The notes: generated by a model not told the origin, from the sequence alone. A stretch of DNA of 64,000 nt from Comamonadaceae bacterium (GCA_947478725.1 CANJWZ010000020.1:1-64000); one strand, 5' to 3'. Shown: positions 40,782 through 50,373, counted from the first letter of the stretch. Numbers and translations are program-made.

Positions 40782-41726
40782 TTAAAACCGTCCGGCCGTC
40801 TTGCGCTTGGCTGTCAAGCCGCTGCGCAGGCCTTGCGCGCCCAAGTAAAACGGCACCACCGCACTCAGGGCAGATGGTGTGATGCCCAAGGCTTGCAGGC
40901 CAGGCAGGGTGCCGCCGGAGATGTTGTCAACCTTCATCGCGTCCAGATTGTCACGGCTCATGATGGGCTCCCCGGGGGCGAGCTCCATCAGGCCGGCCTG
41001 GATGCGTGCCAGCGCGTCGGGCAGTCCGATGACAGGCTTTTCGTGGCCGCTGTACTGGCCCGCCAGTTGCACCAGCTGCTTGAGCGTGAAAACTTCCGGG
41101 CCGCAGGCTTCGTAGGTTTGGCCGATGGTTGATTTGTCTTCAAGGCACTTGACCAGTGCCGTTGCCACGTCTTCAACCCACACCGGTTGAAATCTGGCGG
41201 TGCTGCCCGCCAGCGGGATGAACGGAAACAGCTTTTGCAGCGATGCAAAGGTGTTTAAAAACTTGTCTTCAGCGCCAAAAATCACGCTGGGCCGCAGCAC
41301 GCTGATGTCCAGGCCAGAGCTCTTCAGCACCGCTTCGCCGCGCGCTTTGCTGCGCTGGTACATGGACGGGGCCTTCAGATCTGCACCCAGCGAGCTGACA
41401 TGGACGATGCGCCGCTGCTCGGCGGCAGTGCAGGCTTTGACAAGTGCCGCGGGCAATTGCACATGGGCTTTGTCAAAAGCAGCTTCGCTGCCATGCAGGA
41501 TGGCCACCAGATTGACCACGGCATCATGCTCGGCCAGCAGCGGCGTGAGGGTGGCCGCGTCATGGGCCGAGCCTTCCAGCACGTCGACCATCGGCAGCAT
41601 CTGCACATGCCTGGCGTTTGAACGCCTGCGGGTCAACACGGTGGTGCGGTAATCGCCTTCGGCCAGCTTTTCACACAGGTGGCGGCCGACAAAACCAGTA
41701 CCGCCAAGAATGAGGATTTTTTTCAT
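40782..41726 (-). CDS. NAD(P)-binding protein, complex I NDUFA9 subunit-like
   Basis: KKILILGGTGFVGRHLCEKLAEGDY, YQRSKARGEAVLKSSGLDISVLRPSVIFG. Confidence 0.87.
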   Translation of the reverse strand: MKKILILGGTGFVGRHLCEKLAEGDYRTTVLTRRRSNARHVQMLPMVDVLEGSAHDAATLTPLLAEHDAVVNLVAILHGSEAAFDKAHVQLPAALVKACTAAEQRRIVHVSSLGADLKAPSMYQRSKARGEAVLKSSGLDISVLRPSVIFGAEDKFLNTFASLQKLFPFIPLAGSTARFQPVWVEDVATALVKCLEDKSTIGQTYEACGPEVFTLKQLVQLAGQYSGHEKPVIGLPDALARIQAGLMELAPGEPIMSRDNLDAMKVDNISGGTLPGLQALGITPSALSAVVPFYLGAQGLRSGLTAKRKTAGRF

Positions 41727-41767
41727 GGTGCTAATTTAGCGGTTTCGACTGAGTTTTGCTCAAAAAA

Positions 41768-41836
41768 GGCCATTTTCACGTGCATTATGGCTGCAGCCCA
41801 ATATTTGCTTGGTCGAGTAGCTACTTATTCGATAGC
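41768..41836 (-). repeat. Copy of family A mini-repeat, intergenic
   Basis: Reverse complement gctatcgaataagtagctactcgaccaagcaaatattgggctgcagcc. Confidence 0.7.
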
Positions 41837-41845
41837 GTTCATCGG

Positions 41846-43858
41846 TCAGGGTAGCGTCTTATCGGTCTCGGGTTGGCTGGCATCGCGCGGCCCGACAGTG
41901 CCCAGCCTTGCTTTCAGCGATTGCGGCTGGCCCGTCAAGATGGCGGCGTAGTTGGTGGTGTTGGAAAGAACTTTTTTGACATAGTCACGGGTTTCCAGAA
42001 AAGGCACGCTTTCAGCCCAGATGGCGGCCTCGACCGTCGGGCTGCCAGACTGTCCGCGCCATGTTCTTGGTCGACCCGGCCCGGCGTTGTAGGCGGCAGC
42101 GGCCATGGGCATGGAGCCGCCCACGTCGTCCAGCACCAGTTTCAAATACCCTGTGCCGATGGCGATGTTGGTGTCACGGTCTGTGATCATGTTGGCTGTA
42201 AAGCCTGTCATGCCAATGCGCCGTGCTGTCTCGCGGGCGGTGGCGGGCATGACCTGCATCAGGCCGGATGCGCCCACGCCGGATCTAGCATCCATGATGA
42301 AGCGGCTTTCCTGCCGGATCAGCCCGTACACATAAGCCGGGTCCAGGTTGATGCTTTGCGCGCGTTTCACAACGGCCTCCTTGAAAGGCATCGGGAAGCG
42401 CTGCTCCAGGTCAATCAAGGCCTTGGTGCGCTCGCTGGTGTTGATGCAGCGGTCCCAGATTTGTTTGTCGCAGGCAAACTGCGCGGCAGCCAGCAGCTCG
42501 CGGTCGCTCATGCCGCCCGGTTTGGCCAGGTTGGTGCTGTAGTTCCATTCCCGCACGCCTTCTGGCCGCAAGCCAATCGCGATGGCGTAGGCGGCGCGGT
42601 TCAGTCCGGCGTTCAGCCGTGCATTTTCTTTTTCTTCGGGGCTGACGGGTGCTGGCTTGGATGGGGCGACGATTTTTTGGCCGAGTTCCTCCAGTGCCAG
42701 TTGCTCGTAGAAGCCGCGCACCGATGCGATCGACTGGTACAGAGCCACCGCCTCGGGGTTGCCGGCCTGCGTTGTTGCCACCAGGGCACGAGCCCTCCAG
42801 TACACCCAGACGGGTTCGGCTTTGGCGGCTTCGCTCATGGCTTTGGTGGCGTTCAGCACGTCGCGCCATCGGGGTTGCCCGCCAGCCCGCAGGGCTGCGC
42901 GCACCTTCCAGCCCAGCATGTCGTCGGTCAGGTCGGTGTCTTGGCTGACCTTGTTGTAATGGCCCAGAGCCTCGGCTGCGGGTACGGTGCCCAGCCGTGT
43001 GGCAGTTTGCTTGCCAATCAGGCCCCAGACCCAGTTGCGTTCTTCGCTGGTGAGCTGGTTGCCCCACTTGGCGTCCATCATGGCAGCAGCGCTTTCTGCC
43101 CCCGATGTGTCTGCGCTGGCCATTTTGACAAGCGCCAGGGTGATCAGTTCTTTGCGCGTGTTGCGAAGCGCAATGTTTTTTTCTGTCAAAAACCGGGCCG
43201 GGCTGTTGATGAGTTGGACCACCATGCCCACTGATTCTGGCGAGACGATGGCCACCGCATCGCGCCCGGCACCCGGCCGATTGGACTCCAGTGCCAGCCG
43301 TGCTTTTTGCCACACGTCCAGTCCGTTCATGTTTTTGGCGCCGACCAGCCGTTCGGCAGCGGCCCGGCAGCCGTCATCAGATTCGCGCTGGGCGTGCCAG
43401 TTTTTGCGCACCTCGTCCGACAGTCGCGCGTCGGCTGCCGGGTTTTTCAAGTGCTCAACCAGCAGTGCGTAGCAACGTATTTCCTTGTCGTCACCCATTC
43501 GGTAGTTGGGGTATTCGGCGTCAAAGGCGGGCCAGTCGCGCCTTTGCCCCAGCAGCAGCAGCCAGTCGGCCCGCAAGCGGTCTTCCTGGTAGGTACCGGG
43601 GTAGCGGGCAAAAAAGTCTTGGACGTCGCGCGTGCTGGCGTCGTCCAGCCGCGCTTTGAGCTCCCAGTAAGCGGCATAGGGTTCGAGTGCATGCCCCCTG
43701 GCTTGTGGCAACAGTGCCGCCAGTTTTTTGCGATCACCCCGCTTGAACGCCTGATTCATCTCGACAATCAGGCTGTCGCCCGCTGTGCTTTGGGCGAAGG
43801 CAACAGGCCCCCAAAAAGTGGCCATAACGAGGGTGCATAGAAATTTGGATAGCATCAA
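41846..43858 (-). CDS. slt: Soluble lytic murein transglycosylase
   Basis: YGLIRQESRFIMDARSGVGASGLMQVMPATARETA, AAAYNAGPGRPRTW; ATG possible at 43855. Confidence 0.93.
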   Translation of the reverse strand: MMLSKFLCTLVMATFWGPVAFAQSTAGDSLIVEMNQAFKRGDRKKLAALLPQARGHALEPYAAYWELKARLDDASTRDVQDFFARYPGTYQEDRLRADWLLLLGQRRDWPAFDAEYPNYRMGDDKEIRCYALLVEHLKNPAADARLSDEVRKNWHAQRESDDGCRAAAERLVGAKNMNGLDVWQKARLALESNRPGAGRDAVAIVSPESVGMVVQLINSPARFLTEKNIALRNTRKELITLALVKMASADTSGAESAAAMMDAKWGNQLTSEERNWVWGLIGKQTATRLGTVPAAEALGHYNKVSQDTDLTDDMLGWKVRAALRAGGQPRWRDVLNATKAMSEAAKAEPVWVYWRARALVATTQAGNPEAVALYQSIASVRGFYEQLALEELGQKIVAPSKPAPVSPEEKENARLNAGLNRAAYAIAIGLRPEGVREWNYSTNLAKPGGMSDRELLAAAQFACDKQIWDRCINTSERTKALIDLEQRFPMPFKEAVVKRAQSINLDPAYVYGLIRQESRFIMDARSGVGASGLMQVMPATARETARRIGMTGFTANMITDRDTNIAIGTGYLKLVLDDVGGSMPMAAAAYNAGPGRPRTWRGQSGSPTVEAAIWAESVPFLETRDYVKKVLSNTTNYAAILTGQPQSLKARLGTVGPRDASQPETDKTLP

Positions 43859-43864
43859 GGGATT

Positions 43865-44449
43865 ATGGACAAATTAACCGAACGACAAAGTAAGCGCAAG
43901 GCCCTGATTGAAGAACGGCTCAATCTGCCGGACCGCCTGCAGCGAGCCGACTTGCTGCAGCGCGTGATGCGCATCTGGCTGTTTGGCCGCACCGACCAGG
44001 TGATTGGCGCGTATTGGCCGATCAAAGGCGAGTTTGATCCGCTGCCTGCGCTGCACCGCTGGAAAGAAGACGGCGAGCTGCTCGATGAACCGCAGCTGCG
44101 CCGCATTGGCCTGCCGGTGGTCGACAAAGTCCATAAAACCCTGACCTTTCACGCCTGGTACCCGGGCTGCCCGATGGAAGAAGACGCTTACGGCATTCCC
44201 AAACCCAAAGACACCGAAGTGATCGTGCCCACCCTGCTGTTTGTGCCCTGCGTCGGCTATGGGCCGGGCGGCTTCAGGCTCGGCTATGGCGGCGGCTTTT
44301 ATGACCGCACACTGGCAACGCTTCTGCCCAAGCCGTTCACCGTGGGGCTGGGCTACACCAACGGCTGGCTGCCGGATATGGAGTCTGAGCCGCATGATGT
44401 GCCGCTGGATGCGCTGCTCAATGACAACGGCGTGGTCTGGCCGGTTTAG
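43865..44449 (+). CDS. 5-formyltetrahydrofolate cyclo-ligase
   Basis: YWPIKGEFDPLP, GYGPGGFRLGYGGGFYDRTLA. Confidence 0.93.
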   Translation: MDKLTERQSKRKALIEERLNLPDRLQRADLLQRVMRIWLFGRTDQVIGAYWPIKGEFDPLPALHRWKEDGELLDEPQLRRIGLPVVDKVHKTLTFHAWYPGCPMEEDAYGIPKPKDTEVIVPTLLFVPCVGYGPGGFRLGYGGGFYDRTLATLLPKPFTVGLGYTNGWLPDMESEPHDVPLDALLNDNGVVWPV

Positions 44450-44554
44450 TAAGCCCCCACGCTTGCCCGCTACGTGTGGCCCCTGCTTGAAAAGAATCCT
44501 ACTCACGAGAGTTCATGATTTGCCAAAATTTGCCAAAGCTGCTAATCTAAAGCG

Positions 44555-44794
44555 ATGACCACCATGAATATCTCGTTGCCCGACAGCATGAAAGCCTATG
44601 TCGATCAGCGCGTCAGCCAAGAGGGTTACGGCACGTCGAGTGAATATGTGCGCGAACTCATTCGGCGTGACAAAGACCGTAGTCAACTGCGTGCCATGAT
44701 GCTCAAAGGTTTAGACTCCCCGGCTATCGGGCAAGCCGATACAGCGTATTTTCAAAGCTTGCGCAAGCGTGTAGAGCAACGAAAAAAAGCATGA
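44555..44794 (+). CDS. parD: ParD-family type II antitoxin
   Basis: MNISLPDSMKAYVDQRVSQEGYGTSSEYVRELIRRDKDR. Confidence 0.9.
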   Translation: MTTMNISLPDSMKAYVDQRVSQEGYGTSSEYVRELIRRDKDRSQLRAMMLKGLDSPAIGQADTAYFQSLRKRVEQRKKA

Positions 44795-45108
44795 AGCCTT
44801 TGGTGCGGCTGCTTCAAGCCGACCTGGATGTTGAGGGGGCGCTTGCCCATTACGCGGCTGAAGCACCGCACGTGGCATTGAGCTTTCTGGATGCGCTTGA
44901 AAAGGCGTATTTGCACATTCAACGCCAGCCTGGTACGGGATCCCTTCGTTATGCCCACGCTTTAGACATTCCTGGCCTTCGGTTTTGGCCTTGTCAACGT
45001 TTTCCGCACATGGTGTTTTATGTGGAGCGCGATGAAAACATCGCTTTAGTCCGTGTCTTGCATGGCAGCCGTGATATTCCGGCTAGTTTTCACGAATTGT
45101 CCGACTGA
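44791..45108 (+). CDS. parE: ParE/RelE-family toxin
   Basis: ORF overlaps the antitoxin stop; FWPCQRFPHMVFYVERDENIALVRVLHGSRDIPASF. Confidence 0.9.
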   Translation: MKPLVRLLQADLDVEGALAHYAAEAPHVALSFLDALEKAYLHIQRQPGTGSLRYAHALDIPGLRFWPCQRFPHMVFYVERDENIALVRVLHGSRDIPASFHELSD

Positions 45109-45143
45109 CCGCCTCACCGACTGATCGGCTGCTTCGCCAGCGC

Positions 45144-46130
45144 TCAATCCAGGTTATCTACCGTATCTGCATCCGGCACATCACCAATCGCTTCGCGGGT
45201 CAGCAGGGCCTGCGTTTTAAGCCAGTCGCAAAACGCCGCTACCTCGGGCCGTGCGGCGGTGCGCGGGCCCACGATCAGCCAGTAGGCCAGGGGCGAATCA
45301 ATCCTCATGTTGGGCAGGGGCTCCACCAGGTCGCCTGAGGCCAGGCTGTCTGCCACCAGCGGCATGCGGGCTAAAGCAATGCCCTGGCCTGTTAAGGCAG
45401 CTTGAGCAATCTGGTGCGCGTAGTTGAAGTACAGCCAGCGCTTGGGCGCAAAGCTTTTCAAACCTTGCTCATCAAACCACCGCTGCCAGGTCAGCCATTC
45501 CATGTGCTGGCTGCGGTGGGCGTCGCTGGCTTCTACCAGCGCATGTTGGGCCAGGTCGATGGGCTTTTTGATGCGGGTGCCGCTTTTGATCAACCACGGG
45601 CTGGCCACAGGCGTGAGTTGTTCGCCAAACAACCGCACCGCATGGCTGGGCACTGGGCCAGGCGCGCTGTAGCGCAGCGCCAGGTCAACGTCGGTGGTGT
45701 CCATGTCTACCGCCACATCGGTGGCATCAATGCGAATGTCGATGTCAGGGTGCGCACGCTGAAACATCTCCAGCCGGGGAATCAGCCACATCGACGCAAA
45801 CGATGCCCAGGTGCTGATCGCCACGCTTTTGCGTCCTGCACTTTGGCGAATGATGCGCACGGCGCTGTCGATCCGCTCCAGTGACGGCAGGGCCGCGCGC
45901 AGCAGTTGCGTGCCAGCGCTGGTCAGCTCCACAGCGCGCGTGTGGCGCAAAAACAGCGACACGCCGACTTCTTCTTCGAGCGCCTGAATTTGCCGACTGA
46001 CCGCTGATTGTGTCAAGGCCAGTTCTTCAGCTGCAGCCCGAAAATTCAGGTGCCGCGCCACGGCCTCAAAAGCGCGCAACTGGCCTGCGGAAATGGGTCG
46101 TGTGCGCAGATGGGTGAGTGAATGCAGCAT
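45144..46130 (-). CDS. LysR family transcriptional regulator (GcvA-like)
   Basis: LRAFEAVARHLNFRAAAEELALTQSAVSRQIQALEEEVGVSLFLR. Confidence 0.93.
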   Translation of the reverse strand: MLHSLTHLRTRPISAGQLRAFEAVARHLNFRAAAEELALTQSAVSRQIQALEEEVGVSLFLRHTRAVELTSAGTQLLRAALPSLERIDSAVRIIRQSAGRKSVAISTWASFASMWLIPRLEMFQRAHPDIDIRIDATDVAVDMDTTDVDLALRYSAPGPVPSHAVRLFGEQLTPVASPWLIKSGTRIKKPIDLAQHALVEASDAHRSQHMEWLTWQRWFDEQGLKSFAPKRWLYFNYAHQIAQAALTGQGIALARMPLVADSLASGDLVEPLPNMRIDSPLAYWLIVGPRTAARPEVAAFCDWLKTQALLTREAIGDVPDADTVDNLD

Positions 46131-46266
46131 GGTCAGAGCAACATGATTGATGTGTTTAGGTCATGAATAGCGTATCCCAATTTCATTGGACTGACAAACC
46201 TTGCGGCGTGATCATTCACGTCCGTCCTCCTGAAATTTGTTCAGCTGGGGGTTTTGAAAGAACGCC

Positions 46267-46755
46267 ATGCATCACAGCATTGAACCGAAACTTTTTAGCC
46301 AAGCTGGCCTGATCTGCACGCAGCAAGCCACGCACCAGGTTCCCGCGCGGGCGGTGGGCTGCTTTAAGTTAAGCGCAGGCCGCGCCATGAGCTTGACACC
46401 TACCGTGCCGGGCGAGTTGCGCATGGCGTATGGGCGGGTGTGGGTGACTTTTACCAACGCGGCGAACGACAGCACGGCGCGGGCGGGAGACCACTTTTTA
46501 GCTGCAGGCGACCTGTTACGACTGCAAGCGGGTCAGCAACTGGTGCTGGAAATGATTGAGAACAACCCCCACCAATCCGTGTATTTCAGCTGGGAGACCG
46601 ACGCCGTCCTGAATGTGGCGGCGTCACCCCGACGGCGACAATTTGCCCAAGCTGAAGTACGCCAACCGCTGCTGGACTTGGGTGCTTGTCTTTGTCAGGC
46701 AGCTTGGGCGCTGAGCCGGCTGGTGCATGTCAAGGGTTATCGGCAAGATGCTTAG
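46267..46755 (+). CDS. DUF2917-like protein
   Basis: ELRMAYGRVWVTFTNAANDSTARAGDHFLAAGDLLRLQAGQQLVLE; divergent from LysR. Confidence 0.75.
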   Translation: MHHSIEPKLFSQAGLICTQQATHQVPARAVGCFKLSAGRAMSLTPTVPGELRMAYGRVWVTFTNAANDSTARAGDHFLAAGDLLRLQAGQQLVLEMIENNPHQSVYFSWETDAVLNVAASPRRRQFAQAEVRQPLLDLGACLCQAAWALSRLVHVKGYRQDA

Positions 46756-46819
46756 TGCATTCAACTATTCGTCATTGATGACGTTTAGTTAACATCAGGC
46801 CAATACCAAGGATTCACCC

Positions 46820-47809
46820 ATGTCAAAAGCCTTTGCCTCCCAAGCCGACCTGGACGATAAAAAAATCACCTTCGAGCAGCTGTCTGCACATTGCTGGGCC
46901 TACACGGCTGAAGGCGACCCCAATTCAGGCGTCATCATCGGCGACAAATTCATCATGGTCAGCGACGCCACGGCCACGCCCGCCATGGCGCAAGACCTGA
47001 TCGCGCGCATTCGCAGCGTCAGCAACAAGCCGATCAAATACGTGCTGCTGACGCATTACCACGCGGTGCGTGTGCTGGGGGCCAGCGCTTACCTTGCCGA
47101 AGGCGCGACAGAAGTCATTGCCAGCCAGGGCACCTATGAGCTGATTGTTGAGCGCGGTGCACAGGACATGCAAAGCGAGATGGAGCGCTTTCCGCGCCTG
47201 TTCCGCAACTCTGAAAGCGTGCCTGGCCTGACCTGGCCCACCATGGTGATTGGCGGCGGCGACCCGACAAAAAATGAAGTCCCCGGCAAATTGACGCTCG
47301 ACCTGGGCGGCGTGAAAGTACAAGTCTGGCACCCCGGCCCGGGCCACACACGCGGCGACACGATTGCCTGGGTTGAAGAAGAAAAAGTGCTGTTTTCTGG
47401 CGACCTGGTGGAATACGAAGCCGGCGTGTACACCGGCGACGCGCAACTGGAGGAATGGCCCGCCACCCTTGAAGCGCTGCGTGCGCTGAAGGCTGAGGCG
47501 ATTGTTCCGGGACGCGGCGAGGCGATGAAGGGGGCAGCAAACGTCAACAAGGCACTGGACTACACCAAGCGTTGGGTTCAGACCTTGTTCCAAGCGGGTA
47601 AAGAAGCTGCTGCGGGCGGCATGGACTTGAAAGCCGCGATGGCGCACACCCGCAAATCCATGGACCCGATTTTTGGCCATGTGTTTATTTACGAACATTG
47701 CCTGCCGTTTGACGTGAGCCGCGCGTTTGACGAAGCCAGCGGCATTAAAAACCCGCGCATCTGGACGGCTGAGCGCGACAAAGAAATGTGGAACGCACTT
47801 CAGGCCTGA
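46820..47809 (+). CDS. MBL-fold metallo-hydrolase
   Basis: VLLTHYHAVRVLGASAYL, WHPGPGHTRGDTIAWVEEEKVLFSGDLVE. Confidence 0.88.
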   Translation: MSKAFASQADLDDKKITFEQLSAHCWAYTAEGDPNSGVIIGDKFIMVSDATATPAMAQDLIARIRSVSNKPIKYVLLTHYHAVRVLGASAYLAEGATEVIASQGTYELIVERGAQDMQSEMERFPRLFRNSESVPGLTWPTMVIGGGDPTKNEVPGKLTLDLGGVKVQVWHPGPGHTRGDTIAWVEEEKVLFSGDLVEYEAGVYTGDAQLEEWPATLEALRALKAEAIVPGRGEAMKGAANVNKALDYTKRWVQTLFQAGKEAAAGGMDLKAAMAHTRKSMDPIFGHVFIYEHCLPFDVSRAFDEASGIKNPRIWTAERDKEMWNALQA

Positions 47810-47891
47810 AGTGCGGGCGGGCAGCTTTGCAGAGCTGACGGGGGGGCAACAGGCAACAGGCAACAGGCGCGGCCACCTCTGCGCAGGCCCA

Positions 47892-48015
47892 AACGGCGGC
47901 AAAACCATGGTGATCGACCCGTGGATCGCCGGCGGCCCCAAAGCCCCGGCGCTTTAACAAGATCGGCAGCGTCAAGGTGCTGCCCATGACGGAAGGGCAA
48001 AGCGTCGACTTTTAG
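47892..48015 (+). pseudogene. Remnant of a UlaG-like metal-dependent hydrolase
   Basis: NGGKTMVIDPWIAGGPKAPAL, then +1 frame FNKIGSVKVLPMTEGQSVDF*; N-terminal and C-terminal family-like pieces without the catalytic core. Confidence 0.55.
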
Positions 48016-48041
48016 AGGCTATGGGTCTTGGTTGCCCGACA

Positions 48042-48923
48042 TCACTTCTGCGCAGCCAGCATCTTGAAATCCTGCTCATACTCCGCCAGTACGTTGACTG
48101 CTTTTTTGCGCTGCTCTGCTGTGGTGGCGTTGTGCAGCTCGGCAAAATTGGCGCAGCCTTCCTGCGTGATGGTTTCAAGATAGCTGCGGTAGGCAGCATC
48201 GGGTGAGCTGATGGACCTTTGCATCAAGCTGCGCATGTCTTTTTGCAAGGTCACCGGGTCTGGCCGGCTGGCCACCACCTTGGCCAGCGTTTGCAACATA
48301 TCTTTTTGGCGGCGCTCGCGCTCGGCATAGCTTTGTGCGGCGTTGAACTGCGATTTTTCAATCTGCTGTGAAATCAGGCTGCGCTGCCTGTCGTTGATGC
48401 TGCCGTACAGCATTTCGCCGCGCTTGACGGCGTTTTTTTGCCGATTTTCAAAAACGTCCTTTGTGCTGGCGTCCAGGTAGTCTTTGCGCCAGCTGCTGTT
48501 GCCCTTGGCAAACTTGCGCTGCATCGCGTCGAGTTGTTTTTGTGTCAATGTCAGGGCCAGGCTCAAGGCGGCTGGCTCGGCGTGGTCGGTCATGGCGAGG
48601 GCTTTTTGCCGCACGTCGGCAAACACCTCACAGGCTTGGCTTGCGGTAATGTCCTGCTTCATTTTTTGCTGCAATTTTTGTAGCAAGTCAATATAGGCAG
48701 GCAGCTGCGTTTGCCGGTGCCAAGCCTGCATCTGGGCCAGGTCATTTTTGACTTGCGTGCTCTGCGCGTCATTGAAGTCAACGTAGCCGTCGAGGTAAAA
48801 ATAGGCCAGCGTCGGTGCCTGGTTGTAGGCAATCTTGACCGCGTTGCAGCCTTGTAGGACCAGACCCACAAACAGCCAGCACATAATTCTGGTCAAGCGC
48901 AAAAAATTCAAAGGACGTGTCAT
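48042..48923 (-). CDS. DUF6279-like lipoprotein
   Basis: MTRPLNFLRLTRIMCWLFVGLVLQGCNAVKIAYNQAPTLAYFYLDGYVDF; lipobox. Confidence 0.82.
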   Translation of the reverse strand: MTRPLNFLRLTRIMCWLFVGLVLQGCNAVKIAYNQAPTLAYFYLDGYVDFNDAQSTQVKNDLAQMQAWHRQTQLPAYIDLLQKLQQKMKQDITASQACEVFADVRQKALAMTDHAEPAALSLALTLTQKQLDAMQRKFAKGNSSWRKDYLDASTKDVFENRQKNAVKRGEMLYGSINDRQRSLISQQIEKSQFNAAQSYAERERRQKDMLQTLAKVVASRPDPVTLQKDMRSLMQRSISSPDAAYRSYLETITQEGCANFAELHNATTAEQRKKAVNVLAEYEQDFKMLAAQK

Positions 48924-50373
48924 GACCGCTCTCGTTAATAAATCGTCGTCGACGCCGACAGATGTTGTCATCATGGCAGCCGGCAAAGGCACACGCATGA
49001 AAAGCAGCTTGCCCAAAGTGTTGCATCGCTTGGGCGGGCATGCCCTGCTGGGCCATGTGCTTGACTGCGCAGCGGGGTTATCAGCCCGCCGAGTGGTTGT
49101 CATCACGGGCCATGGTGCTATCGAAGTAGAAGCTGCTTGTACACGATTTCAGGGCTTTTCAGGCACTTCTCAAACGCCGCTGGACATCCAGTTTGCGCGC
49201 CAGGAGCCGCAGCTCGGCACCGGCCACGCGGTGCAGCAGGCCGTGCCCTTGCTGGCCGATGACGGCGTGACGCTGGTGCTGTCAGGGGATGTGCCGCTGA
49301 CCCAAACCGCGACCTTGCAAGCGCTGATGGGCCAGTGTGACGGCCAGCGTTTGGCGCTGCTCACCCTCAGCATGCCTGACCCCACAGGCTACGGACGGAT
49401 CGTTCGCAGCGGACCAGGCGCATCAGCCCAAGTACGCGCCATCGTTGAACACAAGGATGCGAGCGACGCCCAGCGCCAAATCCATGAAATCTACAGCGGC
49501 ATCATGGCCGTGCCCACAGCCCTGCTGCGCCGCTGGCTGGCCCGGCTGGACAACCACAATGCCCAGAACGAGTACTACCTGACCGACATTGTGAAATTCG
49601 CCGTAGCCGACGGCGTGGCGGTGGTGGCGCACCAGATCACTGATGCAGCGCAAGTCGCAGGTGTGAACAGCCCGGTCCAGCTGGCCGAACTGGAGCGCGC
49701 GTACCAGCAGCGCAGGGCGGTTGCCCTGATGGAGCAGGGTGTGCGCCTGGCCGACCCCGCCCGCTTTGACGTGCGCGGCACCTTGATATGCGGCCAGGAC
49801 GTTGAGATTGATGTCAATTGTCTGTTTGAAGGCGTAGTGACGCTGGGTAACGGCGTGCGAGTAGGCGCTAACTGCGTGATCGCCAACTGCACCATAGCCG
49901 CCAACGCCGTGATTCACCCGTTCACCCATATCGACGGCGAAAAGCTGGGCGTTGAAGTGGGTGAGGGCGCGCTGGTGGGCCCGTTTGCCCGCCTGCGGCC
50001 CGGCGCGCAGCTGGGTGCAGAGGTGCACATCGGCAACTTTGTAGAGGTCAAAAATTCGACCCTGGCCAAAGGCGCCAAAGCCAATCATCTGGCCTACCTC
50101 GGCGACGCCACGGTGGGCGAGCGCGTCAACTATGGCGCTGGCAGCATCACCGCCAACTACGACGGGGCCAACAAGCACCGCACGGTGATTGGTGACGATG
50201 TGCATATTGGCAGCAACTGCGTGCTGGTGGCACCCATCACCATCGGCGCGGGCGGCACAGTAGGCGGCGGCACCACGCTTGCCAAAAGCACTGAACCCGG
50301 CGGCCTGCATGTGGCGCGGGCCAAGCAAATCAGTCTGCCCAACTGGAAGCGGCCGGTGAAGGCCAAAAAGTAA
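48922..50373 (+). CDS. glmU: Bifunctional GlmU
   Basis: VVIMAAGKGTRMKSSLPKVLH, RQEPQLGTGHAVQQ, C-terminal left-handed beta-helix repeats. Confidence 0.96.
   Translation: MTALVNKSSSTPTDVVIMAAGKGTRMKSSLPKVLHRLGGHALLGHVLDCAAGLSARRVVVITGHGAIEVEAACTRFQGFSGTSQTPLDIQFARQEPQLGTGHAVQQAVPLLADDGVTLVLSGDVPLTQTATLQALMGQCDGQRLALLTLSMPDPTGYGRIVRSGPGASAQVRAIVEHKDASDAQRQIHEIYSGIMAVPTALLRRWLARLDNHNAQNEYYLTDIVKFAVADGVAVVAHQITDAAQVAGVNSPVQLAELERAYQQRRAVALMEQGVRLADPARFDVRGTLICGQDVEIDVNCLFEGVVTLGNGVRVGANCVIANCTIAANAVIHPFTHIDGEKLGVEVGEGALVGPFARLRPGAQLGAEVHIGNFVEVKNSTLAKGAKANHLAYLGDATVGERVNYGAGSITANYDGANKHRTVIGDDVHIGSNCVLVAPITIGAGGTVGGGTTLAKSTEPGGLHVARAKQISLPNWKRPVKAKK
49113..49165 (+). repeat. Copy of family A mini-repeat inside glmU
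   Basis: ggtgctatcgaagtagaagctgcttgtacacgatttcagggctttt. Confidence 0.6.

Noticed and set aside
41873-43234. 453-aa plus-strand ORF
   Set aside because: Fully antisense to slt, which has clear family motifs; Gly/His/Val-rich shadow ORF typical of high-GC DNA.
49423-50328. 301-aa minus-strand ORF
   Set aside because: Antisense to glmU; shadow ORF.
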